Made by a program: the position numbers and the translations under genes. The notes beneath the pieces were generated by a model, which made no database searches, was not told the DNA's origin, and worked only from the letters and a program-made list of their open reading frames with translations. 5,200 nt of DNA from Bacteroides sp. (GTDB lineage Bacteria > Bacteroidota > Bacteroidia > Bacteroidales > Bacteroidaceae). This document shows, in pieces, positions 1-5,200 of the stretch. Location of the stretch: positions 1 through 5,200 of the forward strand of contig JAJPZL010000022.1 of assembly GCA_021204375.1 (NCBI GenBank), written 5' to 3'. How positions within the stretch are numbered: the stretch's first letter is position 1; every line of letters starts with the position of its first letter.

Positions 1-27
1 CATTATCAGCACCTTGAAACCCTGTAA

Positions 28-62
28 AAAGCGGTATAAAAGCCGTTTTATTCCGTTTTTTT
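28..62 (+). terminator. possible weak rightward terminator
   Basis: In the rightward RNA, positions 28-34 (AAAGCGG) can pair with 43-49 (CCGTTTT), giving a 7-pair stem with one G-U wobble and an 8-nt loop. A second CCG and a run of seven T (56-62) follow. The stem has only three G-C pairs and the T run starts six bases after it, so it is a weak intrinsic terminator at best. It would serve a gene entering from the left. Read leftward, the wobble becomes an A-C mismatch, so it is a poorer terminator for xerD, which ends at 93. The rest of 1-92 is AT-rich and shows no supported gene. Confidence 0.3.
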
Positions 63-92
63 GTTTAAAAAATACTCTGATTTTACGGTTTA

Positions 93-1046
93 TTAAACCT
101 TATAGGAGCCTTTATTACGGTATTTTATATTCCGGGGATGATGCTCTATAATTTCGCTCCTGAGCAGATTCCTGTCAATATGTGTATAAATTTCTGTAGT
201 AGCAACTGATTCATGTCCCAGCATAGCTTGTATGGCTCTCAGATTAGCTCCTCCTTCCAACAAATGTGTGGCGAACGAGTGTCGAAAAGTATGAGGACTG
301 ATATTTTTCTGGATCCCCGCCTCCCGGGCAGCTTCCTTGATCATATGAAAGATCATAATACGGGACAATCCTGTACCCCGTCGACTCAAAAAGAGAATGT
401 CTTCAAATCCCTTCTTAGTTTCTATCTGATTACGATCCGGAATATAATAACGGATCTCTTTAATCCCCTTTTCCGAGACAGGCACCAGCCGCTGTTTACT
501 CCCTTTCCCCTCCACCCGGATAAAGCCTTCTTCCAGAAAAAGATCATTGAGCTTCAGACTAATTAATTCGGAGACCCGCAACCCGCAGCTATACAGAATT
601 TCAAAGATGGCTTTGTTCCGCTGCCCCTCTTTTTTGTTCAAATCAATGGATGCGATCATCCGGTCAATCTCCTGAACGGTCAGTACTTCCGGAAGCTTAA
701 ACCCCTGCTTCGGAGATTCCAAAAGTTCCGTAGGATCGGTTTCCAGATAATCATACAGAGAAAGAAAACGATAAAAAGAACGCACCCCCGACAAAATACG
801 TGCCTGCGAACGCGGACACACTCCCAGATCATGCAGGCCTGCCGAAAAGCTTTGTAATTCCTCTAAGGTTACATCCAGAACATATATATCAGCTACCGAA
901 AGATAACTAAGGAGTTTTTCCAGGTCAGCCATATAAGCCTCCAGGGTATTTTCCGAAAGCGACTTTTCCAGCATCAGATACTGCCGGTACTCCCTTATGA
1001 GAAGGGAAATCTCTTGCTTATTACCCGTTTTTACCTTATTATCCAT
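93..1046 (-). CDS. xerD: site-specific tyrosine recombinase XerD
   Basis: This 317-residue phage-integrase-family recombinase probably acts with a XerC partner at the chromosomal dif site to resolve chromosome dimers at division. The N-terminal SAM-like core-binding domain spans about residues 13-100 (YRQYLMLEKSLSENTLEAY signature at 20-38). The catalytic domain spans about 118-298. All six catalytic residues are visible: Arg157 (GLRVSE), Lys181 (EGKGSKQR), His252 and Arg255 (SPHTFRHSFATHLL), His278 (LGHES) and nucleophile Tyr287 (EIYTH). Their spacing matches E. coli XerD closely, so the enzyme looks intact. It is slightly longer than E. coli XerD (298 aa), with about 10 extra residues at each end. 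The chosen start is the first Met; the next one (residue 25) would cut into the core-binding domain. It is transcribed divergently from aroQ. No integron, phage or att-like sequence lies beside it, which favours a housekeeping Xer over a mobile integrase. XerD rather than XerC is assigned by overall similarity and the aroQ neighbourhood. Confidence 0.93.
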   Translation of the reverse strand: MDNKVKTGNKQEISLLIREYRQYLMLEKSLSENTLEAYMADLEKLLSYLSVADIYVLDVTLEELQSFSAGLHDLGVCPRSQARILSGVRSFYRFLSLYDYLETDPTELLESPKQGFKLPEVLTVQEIDRMIASIDLNKKEGQRNKAIFEILYSCGLRVSELISLKLNDLFLEEGFIRVEGKGSKQRLVPVSEKGIKEIRYYIPDRNQIETKKGFEDILFLSRRGTGLSRIMIFHMIKEAAREAGIQKNISPHTFRHSFATHLLEGGANLRAIQAMLGHESVATTEIYTHIDRNLLRSEIIEHHPRNIKYRNKGSYKV

Positions 1047-1055
1047 TTCTTTTTT

Positions 1056-1063
1056 TACCTTTG
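1056..1063 (+). promoter_or_regulatory. Bacteroidota -7 element for aroQ operon
   Basis: TACCTTTG is a full match to the Bacteroidota primary-sigma -7 consensus TAnnTTTG, and it is followed by CA as is common in this phylum. Transcription would start near 1069, leaving a leader of about 46 nt before aroQ. No clear TTTG -33 element is seen at the usual distance; only a T-rich stretch (1028-1032) lies roughly in range. The call rests on motif match and position. Confidence 0.6.
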
Positions 1064-1082
1064 CATGGTCGATAATATATCA

Positions 1083-1090
1083 CAAAGGTA
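1083..1090 (-). promoter_or_regulatory. Bacteroidota -7 element for xerD
   Basis: Read on the minus strand this is TACCTTTG, matching TAnnTTTG. Transcription would start near 1077 and give xerD a leader of about 30 nt. The upstream flank is T-rich (minus-strand T run opposite 1104-1108), but no TTTG lies at the expected -33 spacing, so confidence is moderate. Confidence 0.5.
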
Positions 1091-1114
1091 TTAATTTCAT
1101 CAGAAAAACGTTTT

Positions 1115-1531
1115 ATGAAACTACAAATAATAAACGGACCCAATATCAACCTGCTGGGAAAACGTGAACCTTCCATATACGGAAGTGTTTCTTTTGAAGA
1201 GTATCTTACTGATCTTCAGGCAAGATATCCGGATATTGAATTCAGCTACTTTCAGTCAAACGTAGAAGGAGAGATGATCAATAAGATACATGAAGTAGGT
1301 TTTGATACAGACGGTATTATACTGAATGCAGGAGCTTATACCCATACCTCCATCGCCATTCAGGATGCTATCTGTGCCGTAACTACCCCTGTTATCGAAG
1401 TACATATCTCTAATGTTCATGCCCGGGAAGCGTTCCGGCACACATCTATGATCGCAGCAGCCTGCAAAGGAGTTATCTGTGGTTTCGGAATGAACTCGTA
1501 CCGGCTGGCAGTAGAATCATTTTTAGATTAA
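1115..1531 (+). CDS. aroQ: type II 3-dehydroquinate dehydratase
   Basis: This cytosolic enzyme removes water from 3-dehydroquinate to give 3-dehydroshikimate, the third step of the shikimate route to aromatic amino acids. At 138 residues it has the normal length for the small dodecameric type II family. The N-terminal signature NGPNINLLGKREPSIYG (residues 7-23) includes Arg17 and catalytic Tyr22. QSNVEGEMINKIHE (47-60) and NAGAYTHTS (71-79) follow. Asn71, His77, Asp84, catalytic His97 (EVHISN) and Arg108 keep the spacing of the M. tuberculosis enzyme (Asn75, His81, Asp88, His101, Arg112), so the active site looks complete. The start is the first Met, directly before the first beta strand (KLQIING). 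It is the first gene of a rightward run, 41 bp before pyk. The link to pyk may be meaningful because phosphoenolpyruvate feeds both pathways, but that is inference. Confidence 0.96.
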   Translation: MKLQIINGPNINLLGKREPSIYGSVSFEEYLTDLQARYPDIEFSYFQSNVEGEMINKIHEVGFDTDGIILNAGAYTHTSIAIQDAICAVTTPVIEVHISNVHAREAFRHTSMIAAACKGVICGFGMNSYRLAVESFLD

Positions 1532-1537
1532 TTTTTT

Positions 1538-1566
1538 AAGGTAATTAAGGTAATTAGGTTAATAGG
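1538..1566 (+). repeat. short tandem repeat before pyk
   Basis: The 41-bp aroQ-pyk gap contains two perfect adjacent copies of AAGGTAATT (1538-1546, 1547-1555), then a degenerate third unit AGGTTAAT (1556-1563) and a trailing AGG (1564-1566). The array ends six bases before the pyk ATG, so it covers the ribosome-loading region. No -7 promoter motif or strong hairpin was seen in this gap. It may be a slippage-derived repeat or a set of weak AGG ribosome-binding cores; its function is unknown. Confidence 0.6.
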
Positions 1567-1572
1567 ATTTAT

Positions 1573-3027
1573 ATGAAGAAGCAAACAAAAATCGTAGTAA
1601 GTGTTTCCGACAGACGTTGTGATATAGATTTTCTTACGCAACTACACGAAGCCGGAATGAACGTAGTACGTATGAATACTGCTCATGCCAGCAGAGAAGG
1701 CTTAGAAGAGATCATCAACAATACCCGGGCTGTATCCAATACAATTGCCATTTTGATGAATACCAAAGGACCAGAGGTAAGAACAACTATTTCAGACGAA
1801 CCTATCGATTATAAAATAGGCGATCAGGTAAAAATAGTAGGTAACCCGGAACAGAAAACTACCCGTGAATGCATTGCTGTTACCTATCCGGAATTTGTGA
1901 AAGATCTTTCTGTAGGCGGATCTATTCTTATTGATAATAGTGAATTAAGTCTCCTGGTAACAGAGAAGCATGAGGATTACTTAATAAGCGTAGTTCAGAA
2001 TGAGGCAAGCCTGGGAAGCCGCAAAAGTGTAAATGTACCGGGTGTACGTATCAACCTCCCTTCCCTGACAGAAAAAGATAAAAAGAACATAGGATTTGCT
2101 ATTGAAAAAGATATTGATTTCATAGTACACTCTTTTGTACACAACAAACAGGATGTACTGGATATCCAGAAAATACTGGATACCAGCAACAGCGATATAA
2201 AGATCATTACCAAAATTGAGAACCAGGAAGGAGTGGATAACATTGATGAAATTCTGGAAGTAGCCTACGGGATCATGATCGCTCGCGGAGACCTTGGTAT
2301 TGAAGTACCGCAAGAACAGATCCCTGGTATCCAGCGCAGGCTAATCCGTAAATGCGTCCTGGCCAAAAAGCCTGTGATCGTAGCGACACAGATGCTGCAC
2401 ACCATGATCAATAATCCCCGTCCTACCCGTACAGAAGTGACTGACATTGCCAATGCGATCTATTACCGCACTGATGCATTAATGCTTAGTAGTGAGACAG
2501 CTTATGGAAAGTATCCGGTAGAAGCCGTAAAGACAATGGCCGCCATCGCAGCACAGGCAGAAGTAGATAAACTGGAAGAGAACGATATCCGCATTCCACT
2601 GGATCCGGAAAGCACAGATGTAACAGCATTCCTGGTCAAACAAGCTGCAAAAGCCGCCTCGAAACTGAAGATACGGGCTATTATTACCGATAGTTATACC
2701 GGGCGTACGGCACGTTATATGGCAGCCTTCCGCGGACGCTATCCCGTACTTGCTATTTGTTATAAAGAAAAAGCCATGCGTCTTCTGGCACTTTCCTATG
2801 GAGTAACACCTATCTTCCTGGAAGAAAAAGCCAACGCCCAGGCCTATTTCTTTGCAGCCCTTGACCTTCTTATGAAGAACGGACAGATAGCCGAAGAAGA
2901 TATAGTAACTTACCTCAGCGGTAGCTTCGGAGAGGGTGGCGGCACCACTTTCCTTGAGATCAACAAAGCAAAAACAGTCCTCTCTCAAGCGAAAGATTAC
3001 CTGTTACCTACTTTTATTGAAAGATAA
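1573..3027 (+). CDS. pyk: pyruvate kinase
   Basis: It transfers phosphate from phosphoenolpyruvate to ADP, giving pyruvate and ATP in the last step of glycolysis (cytosol, normally a homotetramer). Its 484 residues are close to the usual 470-500. The TIM-barrel A domain is split (about 1-69 and 156-330) by the B lid domain (about 70-155, ending NVPGVRINLPSLTEKD); the C-terminal regulatory domain is about 345-475. Visible catalytic and metal residues are Arg33, Lys65, Lys214 and Glu216 (KIENQEG), Asp240 (ARGDLG) and Thr272 (ATQML). Glu68 in KGPEVRT is the residue type associated with potassium-dependent enzymes. Several usually conserved motifs differ: TIGPxS is SVSDRR, NFSHG is NTAHA (Ala37), LDTKGP is MNTKGP (Asn63), ASFVR is HSFVH, and LSGETA is LSSETA. 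The reading frame is intact, so this is a divergent rather than a broken enzyme. It lies 8 bp before the methyltransferase, implying cotranscription. Confidence 0.95.
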   Translation: MKKQTKIVVSVSDRRCDIDFLTQLHEAGMNVVRMNTAHASREGLEEIINNTRAVSNTIAILMNTKGPEVRTTISDEPIDYKIGDQVKIVGNPEQKTTRECIAVTYPEFVKDLSVGGSILIDNSELSLLVTEKHEDYLISVVQNEASLGSRKSVNVPGVRINLPSLTEKDKKNIGFAIEKDIDFIVHSFVHNKQDVLDIQKILDTSNSDIKIITKIENQEGVDNIDEILEVAYGIMIARGDLGIEVPQEQIPGIQRRLIRKCVLAKKPVIVATQMLHTMINNPRPTRTEVTDIANAIYYRTDALMLSSETAYGKYPVEAVKTMAAIAAQAEVDKLEENDIRIPLDPESTDVTAFLVKQAAKAASKLKIRAIITDSYTGRTARYMAAFRGRYPVLAICYKEKAMRLLALSYGVTPIFLEEKANAQAYFFAALDLLMKNGQIAEEDIVTYLSGSFGEGGGTTFLEINKAKTVLSQAKDYLLPTFIER

Positions 3028-3035
3028 AAGGTGGT
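3028..3035 (+). promoter_or_regulatory. Shine-Dalgarno-like site abutting methyltransferase start
   Basis: AAGGTGGT matches the ideal AAGGAGGT at seven of eight positions and is the strongest such match noticed at any start in the window. It directly touches the ATG at 3036, however, with no spacer, and normal sites sit 5-9 bases away. Shine-Dalgarno pairing is weakly used in Bacteroidota, so this may be chance; the ribosome probably reloads after pyk ends at 3027. Confidence 0.25.
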
Positions 3036-3674
3036 ATGCAGCAGGCACTTGAAGAGTACATACTGCAACATATAGACGAAGAAGGCGATTACCTGAAAGC
3101 CCTCTATCGTGAAACCTATGTAAAGTTACTCCGACCCCGTATGGCTTCCGGTCATTTGCAGGGTCGGATACTTAAAATGATCACCGGTATGATCTGTCCG
3201 GTTCAGGTATTGGAAATTGGTACTTACAGCGGCTATTCTGCCCTCTGTATTGCAGAAGGACTTCAGGATAGAGCCCTATTACATACCTTTGAAATCAATG
3301 ACGAACAGGAGGAATTTACCCGCCCCTGGCTGGAAAACTCTCCGGTAGGTGACAAGATCCGGTTCTATATCGGAGATGTACTGGAACTCTTTCCCCCCAT
3401 GAACCTGACCATTGATATGGCATTCATGGATGGAGATAAAAGAAAATATATAGAGTATTATCAGATGATCATGGAGCATCTCTCACCCGGAGGCTATATA
3501 CTGGCAGATAATACACTTTGGGATGGTCACGTACTGGACGAGCCTAAAGCAAACGACCGGCAGACACAAGGTATAAAAAGCTTTAATGATCTGATCGCTG
3601 CCGACTCACGGGTAGAAAAAGTTATTTTACCCCTGAGAGACGGACTGACAATCATCCAAAAAAAGAAAAATTAA
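3036..3674 (+). CDS. class I SAM-dependent O-methyltransferase
   Basis: This is a 212-residue member of the cation-dependent O-methyltransferase family (Methyltransf_3; catechol and caffeoyl-CoA O-methyltransferase relatives), predicted soluble with no signal peptide. A helical N-terminal cap (1-48, ending in SGHLQGRIL) precedes the Rossmann fold. SAM-binding motif I is VLEIGTYSGYSAL (58-70), Glu86 (FEIND) would hold the ribose, and GDV at 113-115 is the adenine-side acidic position. The divalent-metal triad is visible: Asp132 in MDGDKRKY, then Asp158-Asn159 in ADNTLW. Length is typical for bacterial members (about 210-220). The methyl acceptor cannot be read from sequence; bacterial relatives act on catechol-like phenolics in vitro, and some tRNA-modifying enzymes (TrmR, 5-methoxyuridine) belong to the same family. 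The rbfA neighbour makes an RNA substrate worth considering, but that is inference. It sits 8 bp after pyk and 2 bp before rbfA, so translation is probably coupled. Confidence 0.88.
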   Translation: MQQALEEYILQHIDEEGDYLKALYRETYVKLLRPRMASGHLQGRILKMITGMICPVQVLEIGTYSGYSALCIAEGLQDRALLHTFEINDEQEEFTRPWLENSPVGDKIRFYIGDVLELFPPMNLTIDMAFMDGDKRKYIEYYQMIMEHLSPGGYILADNTLWDGHVLDEPKANDRQTQGIKSFNDLIAADSRVEKVILPLRDGLTIIQKKKN

Positions 3675-3676
3675 TT

Positions 3677-4012
3677 ATGGAAACAACCCGACAGAGTAAA
3701 ATAGCACGTCTGTTACAGAAAGAACTTAGTGATATCTTCCTGATGCAGACCAAAGCCATGAATGGAACGCTCGTTTCAGTAAGTGTAGTGCGCATCAGCC
3801 CCGATTTGAGTATTGCACGTGCATACCTGAGTGTATTCCCTTCCGAAAAGAGTGAAGAGATCGTAACGAACATCAATATGAATACCAAAACCATACGGTA
3901 TGAATTGGGAACCCGGGTACGTCATCAATTGCGTATTATTCCGGAATTGAAGTTCTTTGTAGACGACTCCCTGGATTATATTGAGAAGATAGATTCTCTG
4001 CTGAAAGAGTAG
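3677..4012 (+). CDS. rbfA: 30S ribosome-binding factor RbfA
   Basis: RbfA is a small KH-like-fold protein that binds the immature 30S subunit and assists 16S rRNA 5'-end processing and late assembly, notably in cold conditions. This copy has 111 residues, against 133 in E. coli and about 110-120 in many bacteria; the difference would be the dispensable C-terminal tail. Family hallmarks in order are an N-terminal helix with SKIARLLQKELSDIF (7-21), the strand V.VVRISPDLSIARAYLSVF (36-54), IRYELG (73-78) and the C-terminal R.IPELKFFVDDS pattern (86-98). The start is the only sensible Met, two bases after the methyltransferase stop, which suggests translational coupling. In many bacteria rbfA is beside infB or truB; here it follows pyk and a methyltransferase and precedes a LolC/E-like permease. 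Confidence 0.93.
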   Translation: METTRQSKIARLLQKELSDIFLMQTKAMNGTLVSVSVVRISPDLSIARAYLSVFPSEKSEEIVTNINMNTKTIRYELGTRVRHQLRIIPELKFFVDDSLDYIEKIDSLLKE

Positions 4013-4039
4013 TTCTTCTCTTTTGACGACCGGAATTAC

Positions 4040-5200
4040 ATGAACTTCCCGTTCTACATAGCCAGGCGCTACCTTTTCTCAAAAAAATCGCACAATGCGA
4101 TCAATATTATATCCGGTATATCCGTATGCGGGGTGGCTTTAGCTACCCTGTCTATGGTATGTACCCTCTCCGTATTTAACGGATTCCAGGAGATGGTCGC
4201 CACTCTTTTTACCGCTTTCGACCCCCAGCTTAAAATAACCTCTACCACCGGAAAAGTATTTGACACGAAAGATCCACTCATCTTATCCATCCGGGAACTT
4301 CCGGAAGTAGAGATCTGTGCTGAAACCCTGGAAGAGTATGCGATGGTACAATATAACGACCGGCAAACCATGGCGGTTATCAAAGGAGTAGAAGATAACT
4401 TTAAAGAACTTACTTCCATTGAACAGATCCTGATTGGCTCCGGAGAATTTATTCTGCACGATACATTGGTGAATTATGGGATTATGGGAGGAGAAATGAC
4501 TTCCATCCTAGGTACCGGCATACAATTTATTGATCCGTTACAGATATATGCTCCCAAACGGGGAGGAAGGGTGAATGTAACTAACTCTGTAAACGCTTTT
4601 AATACCGATTACATATTCTCACCAGGAGTTATTTTCGCTGTCAATCAGCAACCCTATGACAGCAGTTACATTCTTACCTCTTTAGCATTTGCCCGTGAAA
4701 TTTTCGATTATGACACAGAAACTTCTGCCATCGAACTAAAATTAAAAGAAGGCGCATCCCTTAAAAGCACCAAACAAAAAATACGGAATATACTGGGAGA
4801 AGGCTTCCTGGTACAGGACAGGTATGAACAACAGGCAGATGTATTCCGTATTATGGAGATAGAAAAGCTTATCTCCTATCTATTTCTCACCTTTATACTG
4901 GCTATTGCCTGTTTTAACGTAATAGGTTCCCTTTCCATGCTTATTTTAGATAAGAAAAAAGATGTAGTTACCCTACGTAATATGGGAGCGGATCAAAAAC
5001 TTATCGCCCGTATTTTTCTATTTGAAGGAAGAATGATCTCTTTCTTTGGTGCATTTGCCGGCATTCTTCTCGGGGTATTCCTGTGTTTTCTACAACAACA
5101 ATTCGAATTAATTACCCTGGGTGGTAGTGGTGCATTTCTGGTAGATGCGTATCCCGTCAAAATACATTTTCAAGATATCCTTATCATCTTCCTTACGGTT
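4040..5200 (+). CDS. LolC/LolE-family ABC transporter permease (partial, 3' end outside window)
   Basis: This is the first 387 codons of an open frame that is still open at the window edge; family members run about 400-415 residues, so roughly the last helix is missing. The N-terminal signature FYIARRYLFSKKSHNAINI leads into transmembrane helix 1 (about 22-45) and the FNGFQ motif (46-50), as in lipoprotein-releasing permeases. A periplasmic domain follows (about 50-275, MacB-PCD-like). The FtsX domain then begins: helix 2 (about 277-303), the cytoplasmic coupling segment KKKDVVTLRNMGADQKLIARIF (305-326), which would contact a LolD-type ATPase, helix 3 (about 333-352) and the start of helix 4 (from about 378). 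The likely role is extracting lipoproteins from the inner membrane for delivery to the outer membrane. LolC, LolE and the single-subunit LolF form cannot be separated here, so no symbol is given. No ATPase gene is visible. The ATG is 27 bp after rbfA, with no promoter motif between. Confidence 0.88.
   Translation, partial: MNFPFYIARRYLFSKKSHNAINIISGISVCGVALATLSMVCTLSVFNGFQEMVATLFTAFDPQLKITSTTGKVFDTKDPLILSIRELPEVEICAETLEEYAMVQYNDRQTMAVIKGVEDNFKELTSIEQILIGSGEFILHDTLVNYGIMGGEMTSILGTGIQFIDPLQIYAPKRGGRVNVTNSVNAFNTDYIFSPGVIFAVNQQPYDSSYILTSLAFAREIFDYDTETSAIELKLKEGASLKSTKQKIRNILGEGFLVQDRYEQQADVFRIMEIEKLISYLFLTFILAIACFNVIGSLSMLILDKKKDVVTLRNMGADQKLIARIFLFEGRMISFFGAFAGILLGVFLCFLQQQFELITLGGSGAFLVDAYPVKIHFQDILIIFLTV

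Larger units (their letters stand above)
1056..1090. repeat. 8-bp inverted repeat in xerD/aroQ gap
   Basis: The arms TACCTTTG (1056-1063) and CAAAGGTA (1083-1090) are perfect reverse complements separated by 19 bp of AT-rich sequence. Each arm is a -7 promoter motif on its own strand, so the simplest reading is two opposed promoters. A dyad operator for a dimeric regulator is an alternative. Confidence 0.6.
1115..5200 (+). other. probable operon aroQ-pyk-methyltransferase-rbfA-permease
   Basis: Five same-strand genes are separated by 41, 8, 2 and 27 bp, with no TAnnTTTG motif or convincing terminator in any gap. The only promoter motif found on this strand upstream of the run is at 1056-1063. 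Cotranscription is inferred from spacing; the operon may continue beyond the window. Confidence 0.65.

Noticed and set aside
1..27. Frame 1 is open from the left edge and ends in TAA at 25-27, just before the hairpin at 28-49; it could be the tail of a rightward gene converging on xerD.
   Set aside because: Eight codons are too few to support a gene; the position before a terminator-like hairpin is suggestive only.
213..566. 117-codon plus-strand open frame.
   Set aside because: It lies entirely antisense inside xerD, whose catalytic motifs are intact; it has no recognisable domain or promoter.
93..1046. Possibility that the recombinase belongs to an integron, transposon or phage.
   Set aside because: No att-like repeats, cargo genes or shift in composition are visible, and spacing of catalytic residues follows housekeeping XerD.
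2158..2169. Perfect 12-bp palindrome CTGGATATCCAG inside pyk, with TACTGGATA repeated 18 bp apart (2156 and 2174).
   Set aside because: It falls in codons for LDIQ and ILDT in a conserved helix region; most likely codon coincidence, with no associated promoter or partner site.
1981..2313. Overlapping minus-strand frames with hydrophobic stretches.
   Set aside because: Shadows of the conserved pyk barrel region; the hydrophobicity comes from reading AT-rich codons in reverse.
2479..2988. 169-codon minus-strand open frame.
   Set aside because: Antisense to the pyk C-terminal domain, Cys/Phe-rich composition typical of a shadow frame, and no family resemblance.
4004..4024. AAAGAG/CTCTTT hairpin followed by T run across the rbfA stop, possible terminator.
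   Set aside because: The six-pair stem has only two G-C pairs and the T run is four bases after CTC; too weak to be called, and the permease follows closely on the same strand.
4069..4419. 116-codon minus-strand open frame.
   Set aside because: Antisense to the permease N-terminus, which has a clear family signature.

Overview
The window reads as a housekeeping chromosomal segment from a Bacteroidales bacterium (Bacteroides/Parabacteroides type). Three things point there: moderate-to-low GC, two copies of the Bacteroidota sigma-factor -7 motif (TAnnTTTG, here TACCTTTG) in the only divergent intergenic gap, and A-rich start regions mostly without classical Shine-Dalgarno sequences. The proteins also look Bacteroidota-like, especially a pyruvate kinase with an atypical N-terminus. 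The genus cannot be fixed from sequence reading alone.

Layout: positions 1-92 hold no supported gene, only a possible weak rightward terminator. On the minus strand, 93-1046 is a complete XerD-type tyrosine recombinase. A 68-bp gap (1047-1114) carries two opposed -7 elements forming an inverted repeat, one for xerD and one for the rightward genes. From 1115 to the right edge all genes lie on the plus strand and are tightly spaced: aroQ (type II 3-dehydroquinate dehydratase), pyk (pyruvate kinase), a class I SAM-dependent O-methyltransferase, rbfA (30S ribosome maturation factor), and the first 387 codons of a LolC/LolE-family (FtsX-like) ABC permease that runs off the window. Gaps between them are 41, 8, 2 and 27 bp, so one transcript is likely.

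The operon mixes shikimate synthesis, the last step of glycolysis (PEP is also a shikimate-pathway substrate), small-molecule methylation, ribosome assembly and envelope lipoprotein transport. The products do not form one pathway, and the grouping looks like a conserved housekeeping cluster. I see no mobile element, CRISPR array, tRNA/rRNA, defence system or convincing undescribed system. The points worth a second look are the overlapping opposed promoters, the altered cation-site residues in pyruvate kinase, and a small tandem repeat before pyk.
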